Of a stretch of DNA of 64,000 bases, positions 43,190 through 54,129 are shown one piece after another. The position numbers were made by a program, and so were the translations under genes. The stretch comes from Allolobophora icterica (Eukaryota; Annelida; Clitellata; Crassiclitellata; Lumbricidae): positions 9,037,770 to 9,101,769 of the forward strand of contig OY744616.1 in NCBI GenBank assembly GCA_963556255.1. Direction: 5' to 3'. The notes under the pieces are model-generated. The model had not been told where the DNA came from. It worked only from the letters and a program-made list of their open reading frames with translations, and did not search any database. Numbering within the stretch: position 1 is the stretch's first letter; each line of letters starts with the position of its first letter.

Positions 43190-43458
43190 CAACAAAGCAT
43201 AAGCAGTCTAGCAATATGTGAAGAGAATAGTTACGGTGTGGACATGTACATAGAATGCCTTTTGACCAACTCCCACACAAAGGAAAGAGAAACAAAGGCA
43301 GACCAAGACTACGCTGCATAGATAATTAATATAAATGAGGACATAACATCACTTCGACTAACACTAAGGGGAGCAATAGACTTGACAAATGACCGAGGAC
43401 AATAGAGATCATTTATTCGTACCCATCGCCGCCAAATGGCTTGCGTCAGGAACTGATG
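43190..43458 (+). pseudogene. LINE-GAT ORF2 C-terminus, best copy
   Basis: Plus-strand translation reads LRCGHVHRMPFDQLPHKGKR, then GRPRLRCIDN, and after a one-base shift NINEDITSLRLTLRGAIDLT, with an internal stop where Trp is expected (GQ*RS), ending RRQMACVRN and a true stop. GHVxRM, GRPxxRWxD and a C-terminal basic end are common to several non-LTR retrotransposon ORF2 proteins. The RT domain is missing. The stop codon runs directly into the GAT array. Confidence 0.75.
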
Positions 43459-43641
<183 letters not shown>

Positions 43642-44019
43642 GCTACATGCAGCGCCAACAAGCTGGTGTAGGTCTGTTAGCGATCTGATTCTGTTTGTGT
43701 TACGAATGCACTTAGGTTTCTTTAAACAGCGTTTTTAAAAATCTCTTACATGCTTCTGAACGCAGCTGAAACCTATAACCCACAATAATCTTATCGACGA
43801 TTGGTACGGAATATTCGTTGGCTTGGAGATGACGGGTAGAGACAGAAGAACAGCAGTACCTTATATTAAGGGTTAACCCCGATAGGCAGCCCTTACGGGT
43901 ATACGCAATGTTATCGATTTAATTTTTTCTTAGCCTCAGCAGATAAGGGCGAGAGGTCAACACCTTCCCTCATCGTCTAATCGTTTCACTCGTTTCACCG
44001 ACTTTTATAGGCTCAGTGT
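43642..44019. other. Unassigned spacer
   Basis: No gene or repeat identified. Confidence 0.35.
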
Positions 44020-44395
44020 ACTCATCACGGCTGAGTTGGCTTGGAGGCACAATTGGAGCTGAAATCTCGAAAAAAATTTCTACCCTGGCGGGAATTGAAC
44101 CAAATTTCTGCCCTGGCGGGCATAGGCGTAATTTGTGGGGGTACGAGGGGTACCCGTATTCCCCACTTTTGGACTGGGGGTACCGTACCCCCACTTTTTG
44201 AACAATGCCAATCAATATTTTTTTATTATTGTGCCTTCCCAGAAATCGCAGTCTCCACCTTTCTTCGTGCATGTAAGAAATTGGTACCCCCTACTTTTTA
44301 GACCAAAGTTACGCCCCTGTTGGAGGGAATCGAACCTCGACCGTTAGATTGGCAGCCGGGTACGTTAACCACTATCGCGGTGACGGATATCTGCG
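44020..44395 (-). repeat. tRNA-derived SINE interrupted by a MITE
   Basis: On the minus strand an A-box-like AGTGGTTAACGTACC and a B box GGTTCGATTCC (44326-44338 region) give a tRNA-like head. After the MITE at 44121-44319, CCCGCCAGGGCAGAAATTTG resumes, with a near-duplicate beyond it. This is a third SINE head type, distinct from A and B. Confidence 0.6.
44121..44319. mobile_element. hAT-type MITE (199 bp)
   Basis: Ends CATAGGCGTAATTTG and AAAGTTACGCCCCTG form an imperfect inverted repeat; flanking octamers CTGGCGGG and TTGGAGGG agree at six of eight positions. The interior has GGGGGTACC-type inverted motifs. It lies inside a SINE, so it is the younger of the two. Confidence 0.65.
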
Positions 44396-44792
44396 ATAAA
44401 AGACGATTTGCAGCCCATCTTTTTTTATCGCACCGTTTTGATAGGTTCAATATAGAGCCAACACTTCGATGATGTTATTCGAGGTTTCAGTCTTGCAATT
44501 CTCGTGCCAGATACTTACAGATACCTAACCATATAACTATGTATGCGCGTTTTTCTTATGCTGAGAAGCCGTGAGAAAAGTTAGAGTTCATGTACACAGG
44601 ACCTCGCGCTTGCAAACATGCACGAGTCTGATTATATGAGGTCTCTAGCTTTTGTCCATATGCTGATCGTAAAAATAGGCGCTATATTAACATATCGATA
44701 GCTTGCCATTTTGAGTAAATATAGAAAAATCAGTGCAACAAAGCTTAATTTGTTACATCACTTTGAAAATACAAGCCAGCAACTATAGCGAG

Positions 44793-44928
44793 CTAGTGAG
44801 TGAGAGACTGAGTGAGTGAGTGAGTGAGTGAGTGAGTGAGTGAGTGAGTGAGTGAGTGAGTCAGTGAGTCAGTCAGTCAGTCAGTCAGTCAGTCAGTCAG
44901 TCAGTCAGTCAGTCAGTCAGTCAGTCAA
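44793..44928. repeat. GAGT then CAGT tetranucleotide array
   Basis: Block change from GAGT to CAGT units around 44860. Confidence 0.95.
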
Positions 44929-45017
44929 ACAATTCGTAAGACGGTCAGTGACACGAGTCGGTCAATAAGTCAATTACAGAGACACAAGAGAATTACTGTG
45001 AATACTGATCCCACTGT

Positions 45018-45122
45018 TGTCCATCCATCCATCCATCCATCCATCCATCCATCCATCCATCCATCCATCGATCCATCGATCCATCGATCCATTCATCGAT
45101 CCATGCATCCATCCATCCATTT
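45018..45122. repeat. CATC tetranucleotide array
   Basis: CATC units with ATCGATC variants in the second half. Confidence 0.95.
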
Positions 45123-45468
45123 ATCAACATATAAGGCCTATGTATGTATGGTAGCTATCATCATCACCATTTATCTATACAATATACATAACCGATATAA
45201 AAGAAGTGGCATCGATGGTATTATTGGCCACCAGGGAATGACCAAGTACAACGAACGGCGCCATGATGTCGAATGCCTCATGCGTGGATATATCCGTGGG
45301 AAAGAACAGGTGCATGCGTGGAAACGGATCCATTGCAAATAGGAAGGAAAGGCGAGCTGTGGATAAGACAGACGCAGGTGCCAAGGACGCCTCGGTTGCT
45401 ATGGCGACACCAGCAGGCATTTCATTACTATTTATATGCATATATATATACATTACATATTATCATAT

Positions 45469-45508
<40 letters not shown>

Positions 45509-45689
45509 TACATTATGTATATATATACTCTGCAGCATATATATGTGCACTTGTATAGAGGTGAAAAATAAAAATCTAAAACTTGAGTCTTGCGTCTTGC
45601 TTCGCAGATTGCGTTATAGATGGATGACCTTGATAAGTGCTGACTCTGCAGACTCTTAAAATCAATCATTCGTGTAGCAGACAATATAG
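45123..45689. other. Unassigned spacer with short (AT)n
   Basis: An AT run of about 35 bp lies at 45470-45505; otherwise nothing recognised. Confidence 0.35.
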
Positions 45690-45990
45690 GAACAGATGTC
45701 GGCTACGATCCTAGTCGAAAATTAACTCCAATTCCACGGTCTTCCACAAGGTTTAGCGACTGTTCCCTCTCTGTTGCTGGACCCACTGCGCGGAACAGTC
45801 TTTCCCGACCATGTGAAGAATGGGTCATCTTTGGAGACATTCAAATCACACCTCAAGACATATCTTTTTAAGGAATCTACAATTGACTCCACCTATAGAT
45901 AGACTGTCATTGATTCTTTGAATTTATGTATATACAGCACCGTTTTCTTCAGAGTCGGCTTTCATCCACGGCGCTATATAAATCGTATTA
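45690..45990 (+). pseudogene. CR1/L2-like LINE ORF2 C-terminus and 3' tail
   Basis: Plus-strand text gives SVAGPTARNSL, then with a frameshift NGSSLETFKSHLKTYLFKES, the signature end of CR1/L2-type ORF2. It ends in GGCGCTATATAAATCGTATT, a tail shared with the 59665-59850 copy and with some SINEs. 5'-truncated, no RT core. Confidence 0.78.
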
Positions 45991-46105
45991 TCTCTACCAT
46001 AAATGTATCAGTACTATTATCATTATCATAATTGTTATTATCATGATCATCATTATCATAACCATCATCATCATTGTCATCATTATAGCATCATCATCAG
46101 CATTA
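45991..46105. repeat. Imperfect ATC/ATT trinucleotide array
   Basis: Directly follows the LINE 3' end and probably grew from its tail. Confidence 0.85.
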
Positions 46106-46159
46106 AGGTGTTAAGGTATTCACAGTTAGCGCTTTTGTGAGCCATGTGTCAACCTCTGG

Positions 46160-46465
<306 letters not shown>

Positions 46466-46614
46466 ATATCTACTTGGATTTGATTATCGTTCACCTCTGA
46501 CGAGGTTAATGCATCCAGGGAAATATCATCTACTACAGCTGCCGTATATTCCCTGTTTATGCCGATCTCCGACATTTTATGTCTGCGTTTATGAAGATCG
46601 TCACTTCATTCATC

Positions 46615-46617
<3 letters not shown>

Positions 46618-46675
<58 letters not shown>

Positions 46676-46775
46676 GCCTCCCTGCCTCCATCTCTCTCTT
46701 TTTTTCTCTCTCTATTTCTCTCTTTCTCTCTATTTCTCTCTCTTTCTCTCTATTTCTCTCTCTCTCCTCCTCCTC

Positions 46776-46835
<60 letters not shown>
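46618..46835. repeat. CT-rich microsatellite
   Basis: Two (CT)n blocks with TTTCTC and CTCCTC interruptions. It faces the GA array across about 150 bp, so the two could form a long imperfect hairpin. Confidence 0.96.
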
Positions 46836-46837
<2 letters not shown>

Positions 46838-47190
46838 ATCTGTCTCTGTGTGTCTGTGTGTCTCTCTAAAAATTAATGGGCATTGTTTCTTAGGGGTATG
46901 AAAAGTGGTGGTCACGGTAACATACAGTCACCAGTGGGGTACACGGGTACCCCTCAACAACCGAACAATGCAATTCTTTGGGACTTGATTCAGTTCATGT
47001 CACTGACGCGGCTTATGTGTTGCACCGACAAATCTCAGAGACTGGCATAATTATTAGATAAATCCTCTTTATGTGTCGGCGTTACTGGTAGAATTAACAG
47101 TTGTCTAATTAACGCGGGAAACTTCAAAGCAAACCTGATTGTTCTCACGTTCAACCCATCTGTTATTAAGCAACAGAAGCAGCAGTATCA
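46836..47190. other. Unassigned spacer
   Basis: No feature recognised. Confidence 0.35.
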
Positions 47191-47194
47191 ACAA

Positions 47195-47273
47195 CAACAA
47201 CAATCATAAAAATAATAATAATAATAATAAATATTATTGTTAATAATAATAAATAATAATAATAATAATAATA

Positions 47274-47340
<67 letters not shown>
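47195..47340. repeat. (AAT)n microsatellite
   Basis: AAT/ATA trinucleotides with a few variants, preceded by a short CAACAACAA run. Confidence 0.95.
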
Positions 47341-47601
47341 GATAGTAATAACACTACTTAAATGCTGTATACTAAATGAACTCGCTCTGTAAATTCGAGA
47401 TACTTTTTGAGTCAGGTGAGAATCTGTGGGGTCAGAGGGTCGTCCATATGTTACGCAGACTGAGAACCAGGATGACAGATTCAGATTTCAGATCCTCACT
47501 GTTTCACAGATTTCTGACTGTGGTGTCAAATGGTGGACCATAGCACTGACAATTATCTACCAGATGTCGTGTAGTTATATGTAAGGTAATTTACAGTAAT
47601 A

Positions 47602-47603
<2 letters not shown>

Positions 47604-47632
<29 letters not shown>

Positions 47633-47888
47633 TGTATGCATGTATGTATGTATGTGTGTATGTATGTATGTATGTATGTATGTATGTATGTATGTATGTA
47701 TGTATGTATGTATGTATGTATGTATGTATGTATGTATGTATGTATGTATGTATGTATGTATGTATGTATGTATGTATGTATGTATGTATGTATGTATGTA
47801 TGTATGTATGTAGGTATGTATGTATGTATGTATGTATGTATGTATGTATGTATGTATGTATGTATGTATGTATGTATGTATGTATGTG
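47604..47888. repeat. (ATGT)n microsatellite, about 285 bp
   Basis: About 71 units with only three or four substitutions; Met-Tyr-Val-Cys frames are artefacts. Confidence 0.97.
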
Positions 47889-47894
47889 TATGCA

Positions 47895-47955
47895 TGGTGG
47901 GAATTGTCACCGGGGGTTTGGGGTAAAACCCCTAGTCTTTTTAGGACCCCACACA
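47895..47955 (+). repeat. Dispersed repeat family E, copy 2
   Basis: CGGGGGTTTGGGGTAAAACC then CCTAGTCTTTTTAGGACCCC; reverse complement of the segment at 29030-29095. Confidence 0.5.
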
Positions 47956-48429
47956 GTTAAATCTTAATTGCATCCCCCAGGGGGGTCATTTTCAACCCCT
48001 ATGCTAGAGTGATTTATCATTATTTGACTCTGAGTCTCTGACTAAGACATTTCCATGGTGTATCAGGTATGCATTTTTTTTCTCAACAAAGGAATTAATT
48101 TTGATTCGAGTCTGACTTGCATAACTGCTAGAGTTGAAATCAGCTACTTTCAAATTTCGTTGATATCAGTTTGCAAATTACGGATAAAATGTTCAAACCC
48201 AGTCTTCTTTTACAATTCCCACACTGTGTGTATGACTATGTATGTATGAATGTATGTATGCGTGTATGTATATGTATGTACATATGTAATATTTATGTCT
48301 GTATGTAATACATGTATACACTGTCTTGGATTACCTGATGAATGCCTTAAACTGGTGTTTGAAACGGCGACTGTCGGATTTGAGTATTGCTCCTATATAT
48401 ACCAACGTCTTCGACGATGATATTTTCGA

Positions 48430-48517
48430 CATTTCAATCTATGCCAATTCGAACCCATGTCATACAGAGTGGTGAAAAGCCACCATACCAGTTGACTGAG
48501 GCCACGCTATGACCATT
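48430..48517 (-). repeat. tRNA-like SINE head beside the Kolobok insertion
   Basis: Minus strand shows TGGCCTCAGTCAACTGG (A-box-like) and GGGTTCGAATTGG (B-box-like) about 50 bases apart. The Kolobok element lies immediately upstream of this head. Only one weak copy here, so moderate certainty. Confidence 0.42.
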
Positions 48518-48521
48518 TAAA

Positions 48522-48827
48522 GCCCTAGGTTTTAGGTTTGGCGGTTTCCCTCGTAGAATGAAGTGACCAACGACTGTAGGCGGTTCAAGTAAGCATCTGT
48601 CGGCCAATGGGCGTTGATTTCATTTTGGTTTACACATCTTACAAGCATAGGCTGCTGAATTTAATTATATGCATAGCCTAGGCAACATCGTCCGCTTTGT
48701 GGAATGGAGGCGAGGCGCAGGGACGGTCGGTCGATCGGTGGTAGCCCCCACCCTAGGCCCTTCACCCTCCCTCTGGCCTACCCCGATCAATTGACCACTT
48801 GTATATATAACCGAGCTTTGGGTCGTA
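48522..48827 (+). repeat. Kolobok left terminal inverted repeat
   Basis: 306 bp, pairing with 53328-53713. It lacks about 80-90 bp that the right copy has after CCTCTGGCC, so the two arms differ by one indel. The shared inner end is CCACTTGTATATATA and CCGAGCT. Confidence 0.92.
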
Positions 48828-49263
48828 AACCTGTATATAAATGCCAGCTGTTGATGCTGTCACCGTTGCCTTATTATACCCGGAACACTAAAGACAATAA
48901 GCTGTATTTCATATTCTAAGAATTTGCACCAGTATCAGATGCTAATATACAGCCTAAGGAAGAGAGACTAGGTCACATGCCAAATTATGCTAATGAACTT
49001 AGGAAATGAACTTAGGAAATGTCCTTTCACAATTGAGTCTTGGTTTGCAGTACTCATTCTAGTTTTAATTTCGCTGCAGCAGAGTTGAGCTTCGTAATTT
49101 CTTCACTTCATAGCCATTTTAAATCGCATAGTCGATACAGCTTATATCTCGTGTCTGTATATTATATTATTATCTTATTTCAGTAGTGGACCTTATAGTA
49201 GTATAACATTGTATTTCGTTAGTGGACATATATTAGTATCATTATATCGAACTATTTCCAAAG

Positions 49264-51147
49264 ATGGATGGAGACTACGCTGTACCAACGACACCGACTT
49301 CAGGTGTTGCAGTTGGCAACATGCGAACATTTAAAAAACGGTTGTCTGATGGATCTACCAAGAGTTATAGCTACCCTTACGTTTCTGTAAGGAAACATTT
49401 TGAATTAACTTTTACAACCGACAGTGATAAACTTAAATTTGAGCAAAAATGTGAGGACATTCGCTTGGCGTTGGGAGTAAAAAGTTTGAGAGAAGTTCTG
49501 GTGAAAGTCATAATGGATGTTGACACCAATAAGCTCTCTTCTGCAACTCAACATCCGCAGCAGACACTCACGATGTCTTCAGTCACGGAAGAAGTAAGTG
49601 AATCAACTTCACTGACTGATCCAGCATCTGTCACAGCAGCAATATCAGCAGCTCCAGCAACAGCTTTGGAGACTGCACATGAGAATTTTGTTGGGCAGTG
49701 CTCCAGCATTGCCCAGTTGATCGACACAATCTCACAACATTCATCCACATGTGTGACGCCGTATTCAGTGAAGTCATGGACACACAGTGGTCATGTGCTG
49801 TCGGTGGATATGGAGTGTGCGAAAAAACACTCCTTTCAGTGGAGTTCCTCATCCACAATAGACAGCGAGCGGAAGGAATTTGAAGTCAACCACCGAGTGA
49901 TGTTGAGCTACCTGGCCTCTGGTATGACACCCATACAGTACGAGCGCTTTAGCGACTTCAGTCGGTTTGGACTATTGTCAGACCTTTTCCGCAGGAGGAA
50001 TATGGTTACATTTAGTGCCATTTCTGAGAACCTGCGAAAGCAATCTATATTTGGCGCTAGAGCGCAGGAGTCTTCACTGTCGCCTGATGGAGCTATCTCT
50101 ATAATGACTGACGCACGACATCATTGTAGACGAAATAGTTATCACACCGACCATGTTGCTATCGGGTTGAAAACTCACAAAGTCGTTGATATTCAACACA
50201 TTAACGGGAATGATGATAACTGTTCACAGCGTCACGAGGCAGTGGGATTCGACAGGATGTACGAGAGCCTGGATCTCAGCAACATTAAAGTTGCCCATCA
50301 TGTGCATGATCGAAACATGACAATCAACAAGCGCCTACGTGAGAGGAAGCAAGCCAGGAATTCCAATGACCGCTGGCACTGCACCCGTCCTATAACAGCC
50401 GGGGTGAAAAAAATTGGGCAAGGAGCACAAAAAAACATTGGAAAAACATGGCATCCCGAGCTTTCTGACAAGGGTGCTGCCATTCGAAACCACGTCTATT
50501 GGTGTATGGACAATTGCAATGGAGATGCCCAAACCCTGCGTAAGCTCATAGAATCATGCATCCCTCATTTTCAGAACAACCACAGCAAGTGCCATGAAAC
50601 TTCCCACTGCAAAGAGCCGGGGCATATGATTGAAGTTCGAATTGTTTCAAATGAGGCTGCAATTACAATGCTCCAGGACTTTCTTCGGTCGTTGGTAGTG
50701 TACAAGCACGCTGAAGATTATGTCAAAGGCCACGACACATTTTATGTGGAAAGTTTTAATAACGTTTGTCTGATCTATCTGGATAAACGGATACACTACG
50801 GGAATTTAATGTACGAGCTGCGGAGCAATCTGGCTGTCTTGGACTGGAACGAACACGTCGACAGACCATACACGTCTATATGCACGACTGTTCGTTCGAA
50901 AAACCCACGTCGCCAAATCGGGAAAAAAGTGTATCGGCGCAAGACCTACGTATTTGTTGAGAACATTTGGAATTTGTACATTGCCGTGTGGTCAGCATCT
51001 AAAGCAATATCGGAGTCTGTGACAGAAACTTCTGCAGATAAGGAGACCTGCCAGAGTGAAATCTCTTCGGACGAATCCGATGACGACCAATTAGGAGACA
51101 GTGAGAGCTTTTCAAATGAAAGCAATGCACCCTACACAGTAGAATAA
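49264..51147 (+). CDS. Kolobok-like DDE transposase (627 residues)
   Basis: Catalyses cut-and-paste transposition at TTAA sites. The core shows the pattern I associate with Kolobok transposases: a first Asp in IMTDARHHCRRNSYHTDHVA (D283), a second in HVHDRNMTINK (D349), and a Glu in HDTFYVESFNNVCL (E496), with DKRIHYGNLMYELRSNLAVL after it. Between them are a Cys/His-rich stretch (HVYWCMDNCNGD, HSKCHETSHCKEPGH) and NHVYW as in relatives. Residues 1-95 do not contain a THAP finger, unlike many Kolobok proteins; instead there is a SYPYVSVRKHFELTF region of unknown type. Residues 100-175 are Ser/Thr-rich and the C-terminus is acidic. One exon, no stops; the frame is intact. The start is the first ATG after stops upstream. 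Family assignment is from motif memory. Confidence 0.85.
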   Translation: MDGDYAVPTTPTSGVAVGNMRTFKKRLSDGSTKSYSYPYVSVRKHFELTFTTDSDKLKFEQKCEDIRLALGVKSLREVLVKVIMDVDTNKLSSATQHPQQTLTMSSVTEEVSESTSLTDPASVTAAISAAPATALETAHENFVGQCSSIAQLIDTISQHSSTCVTPYSVKSWTHSGHVLSVDMECAKKHSFQWSSSSTIDSERKEFEVNHRVMLSYLASGMTPIQYERFSDFSRFGLLSDLFRRRNMVTFSAISENLRKQSIFGARAQESSLSPDGAISIMTDARHHCRRNSYHTDHVAIGLKTHKVVDIQHINGNDDNCSQRHEAVGFDRMYESLDLSNIKVAHHVHDRNMTINKRLRERKQARNSNDRWHCTRPITAGVKKIGQGAQKNIGKTWHPELSDKGAAIRNHVYWCMDNCNGDAQTLRKLIESCIPHFQNNHSKCHETSHCKEPGHMIEVRIVSNEAAITMLQDFLRSLVVYKHAEDYVKGHDTFYVESFNNVCLIYLDKRIHYGNLMYELRSNLAVLDWNEHVDRPYTSICTTVRSKNPRRQIGKKVYRRKTYVFVENIWNLYIAVWSASKAISESVTETSADKETCQSEISSDESDDDQLGDSESFSNESNAPYTVE

Positions 51148-51376
51148 CCGTAAGAGCTGTGACAATATTGTATGATACACTAAAATCAAACATATCAGTG
51201 CTACATAACCATCAACCGTCATTACACATAACCACCTTAGCATTCTGCTGTCTACTCTGCTTGACCTCCCCGGATTTTGGCCTGGCATAGGACAGAGAGA
51301 TGTGTGGCAGAGCTGATGTGTGGCAGAGCTGACTGCTATCACACGCGTCCACAGGTGGCGGATAGTGGAACGACCT

Positions 51377-51910
51377 CTAGAAATAGAGGTCAGCTGCGAA
51401 ATAAGCAGGGTTATATCTGACGAATAAGCAGTCGCGGACCAACAGCGGCAAGGCTAGTAGGGCACACTGTAGAAAAAGAGTGGCATTTTGCTTGACAACT
51501 AAAAGCTGCAAATATCCAATAACAGCCTTGTGACATGGGAGCACATGACTCAATTTAAATAAGCCTGATGACCCTCTGCCTAGCGGGCATGTGTTCATCA
51601 CCAAGACTAGGTCCACAGCGGAAAACTGTGGTTGATGCCACGAAGGGCATCCGATCTGTAACAAGATGCTCCAATCTGTATAAAAATGAATCTGTGGCTT
51701 ACCCCCCCTCAACGAGGTCCTAATCCAAGCAAGAAAAAAAGAAGATTGAACGGACAAGGGACTGTGGCCATTGCAAAATTGATTTGACATAGCACTTATG
51801 AAAAACCTAGTCTCCGTAACGTGGTTTTCGTGTGGCGCCGAGCAATTGAGGGCAATTCAGGTTTAAATCCACCTCTGAGTAGGAATCTTGAAGAGGCGCT
51901 ATATAAATTT
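51377..51910 (+). repeat. Retroposon-like repeats inside the Kolobok element
   Basis: 51560-51780 contains GGTTGATGCCACGAAGGGCA and CCAATCTGTATAAAA text typical of LINE/SINE 3' regions. 51820-51910 ends in GGCGCTATATAAATTTAAAA, the tail type seen on CR1/L2-like LINEs and SINEs here. The 137-residue minus frame across this region is antisense to these repeats and not a gene. Confidence 0.5.
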
Positions 51911-52067
51911 AAAATGGGGGAATGTTATGTTACATTGAATCATAGCTATGACAGGTGTACATAAGCAGCTCACAATCGATAAAATTCTGCTTTATGTCAG
52001 AAAGTAAGTGTACAATAAAAATCTCTCTGTCTAAACAAAGTCCGGCGAATTATCCAAAGTATCAATG

Positions 52068-52538
52068 TTACTCCCACTTGTGGCCCATGTAAGGCGTGCC
52101 TGTTGGATTCGGATACAACGATCTCACTTTTCGCACTACGCAATCTGGCATTATTTCCCGCATGTGAAGTACACCGTTCGATTCCGTTAGTTTCTTGGCC
52201 AGATATAATGGGCTCGTCCACCCACCCAAGTTGCAAATGATCTTCCAATATTTTCCATAAATTACTCTTCGTATTGGACTGTTAGCTGCATGCGCTGCTT
52301 GTCCTCCGCCAAGCCAACCTGGAGATGCAGAACCCACGCACGGAGAGAGAAAACAAAGAGGACAGGCGCCTTCCGATTGATGATTTTCACCCTGCAGCTG
52401 CAAATGATCAGCTGACACTTGAATGTCATGACTGTTTTGAGCCTCAATTTCTGACTCTGTACTATTTCCATTGGACGCGACCAAGACCTCCTTCGAAGCG
52501 GCATCCATACAAGATTTTCTTCTCTTTGGTGGTTCCAA
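52068..52538 (-). CDS. Kolobok accessory ORF with P2X7R-C-like motif (156 residues)
   Basis: Convergent to the transposase, wholly inside the transposon. Basic start MEPPKRRKS (possible nuclear signal), a polar spacer, then CPLCFLSPC (C59, C62, C67), NSPIRRVIYGKYWKI, and a C-terminal block MPDCVVRKVRSLYPNPTGTP with YMGHKWE. The last block resembles the P2X7-receptor C-terminal-like zinc-binding domain that is common in invertebrate proteins linked to mobile elements; this is recognition from memory, not a search. The frame is intact with balanced composition and ends at a stop 8 residues after YMGH. It may assist DNA binding or target choice, which is inference. Confidence 0.68.
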   Translation of the reverse strand: MEPPKRRKSCMDAASKEVLVASNGNSTESEIEAQNSHDIQVSADHLQLQGENHQSEGACPLCFLSPCVGSASPGWLGGGQAAHAANSPIRRVIYGKYWKIICNLGGWTSPLYLAKKLTESNGVLHMREIMPDCVVRKVRSLYPNPTGTPYMGHKWE

Positions 52539-52609
52539 CTCTGCAATTGGAACAAAGGCAGTTTCGATTGGTTGGAGATATATTTATAATGTCATCAACA
52601 TACAATTAG

Positions 52610-52975
52610 CTCTTTCGACTTGACTTGAACGACAGCTTAGCTGGGTTATGCATATGTTTATTGTCTTATTACATATCGTAATAATAATAATCATGGTAAT
52701 TTTAATAATTACATTTTTAATTGGCCATTTATTATCATTACTGCTGTTACTGCTGTTCACATCAGTTGTCATTATACTAACATTGCTGATGTTATTATTA
52801 CTATGTATTTCTATAGCATGGTTTGAGCTAAATATTTGCAAGGATAATAAATGCAATTTAATTTAATATTTATAAATCTTAGTTCAATCTTATTTGCGCA
52901 CGTATAGCGCTACCTGAAGAACAATAGGGCCTACTTGTACAGGGTTCACCACACAAAACAATTTATACAATTTCA

Positions 52976-53021
<46 letters not shown>

Positions 53022-53327
53022 GCATCGTCTTCATAATTACCAATTTTTTCAAAATTCCAGTTGTTGTGAGCAAAAAATGCCCGTATGGCTTCCTCTTGAT
53101 CGCCATCTACCACAATAGTAAGTTCGTATTTGTTCATGGCAATCTAATCGCATATAGAAACTACAGACTTGTTTCTCAACCCTGTAAGTATCTTCATAGC
53201 AATGAACTCCATAGTAATATGAGTGTATGGGGGGGTAAATTTGGATAATTGGAACAACTTGTATACATTCTAGAAGTACAGGTATGACCTCTAGCCAGCT
53301 TACCTGGCTTTCGTATACACAAATTAG
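52610..53327. other. Kolobok internal non-coding part
   Basis: AT-rich ATTATTA text (52670-52830), a (TA)n tract at 52977-53020 and otherwise unassigned sequence up to the right inverted repeat. Confidence 0.5.
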
Positions 53328-53713
53328 TCGACCCACAGCTCGGTTATATATATACAAGTGGTCAATTGATCGAGGTAGGGCCTGTACGGGGTATGCCCTG
53401 TCGGGTCTAGTCTGCCCTAGCGATGCATCTCCATCCATCCGTCCGACCGCTAGAGGGCCAGAGGGAGGGTGAAGGGCCTAGGGTGGGGGCTACCACCGAT
53501 CGACCGACCGTCCCTGCGCCTCGCCTCCATTCCACAAAGCGGACGATGTTGCCTAGGCTATGCATATAATTAAATTCAGCAGCCTATGCTTGTAAGATGT
53601 GTAAACCAAAATGAAATCAACGCCCATTGGCCGACAGATGCTTACTTGAACCGCCTACAGTCGTTGGTCACTTCATTCTACGAGGGAAACCGCCAAACCT
53701 AAAACCTAGGGCT
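53328..53713 (-). repeat. Kolobok right terminal inverted repeat
   Basis: 386 bp, ends CCTAGGGCT next to TTAA. It contains an extra ~85-bp segment (within about 53375-53460) that is absent from the left arm. Confidence 0.92.
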
Positions 53714-53717
53714 TTAA

Positions 53718-54129
53718 AGAGAAGAATGGCGCACAAGGAACAGGCTCGGGCGTGTCCTCGAAGGTGTGGAGGGAAGTGAACACGCAAGGCCAGGCAAAGA
53801 TGCTTATGCTGTCATGGAAAAACAACGAAGGTGATCCTATTCCCTTCACCTGATGCCATCAGCACACGTATGTGTTTACCTGGTGGCTATGGCAACAGAC
53901 AGCTCATGCCGTCGTTAAGGTAATGACTGCGAGCAGACGATCGAACACATTACTTTAATGTAATAAAAATGTAAAAATAGCCTAGTGCAATAATAACGTA
54001 ATTAAAATTAGTTTAGCGTAATACAAATGTAATAATTATGAACTACATGTGGGTGAAAAGTAATGTAGTGACAATGTAGTGTAACACTAATGTAATAATA
54101 AAGGAGCCATTTAAATGTCTTAAAGTACA
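53718..54129. other. Unassigned spacer
   Basis: AATGTAATAA-like motifs recur at 53950-54100 (about 10-20-bp degenerate repeat). No gene. Confidence 0.4.

Larger units (their letters stand above)
48522..53713 (+). mobile_element. Complete Kolobok-type DNA transposon (5192 bp)
   Basis: TTAA duplicates (48518-48521 and 53714-53717) flank inverted repeats whose outer ~257 bp look perfectly identical, beginning AGCCCTAGGTTTTAGGTTTG. Inside are an intact transposase (plus) and a convergent second ORF (minus). TTAA targets are used by piggyBac and Kolobok; the protein rules out piggyBac. All parts needed for movement seem present, and the matching ends point to recent activity. Confidence 0.9.

Noticed and set aside
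51377..51790. 137-residue minus-strand ORF inside the Kolobok element
   Set aside because: It is antisense to a LINE/SINE-like repeat; no domain or coding pattern.
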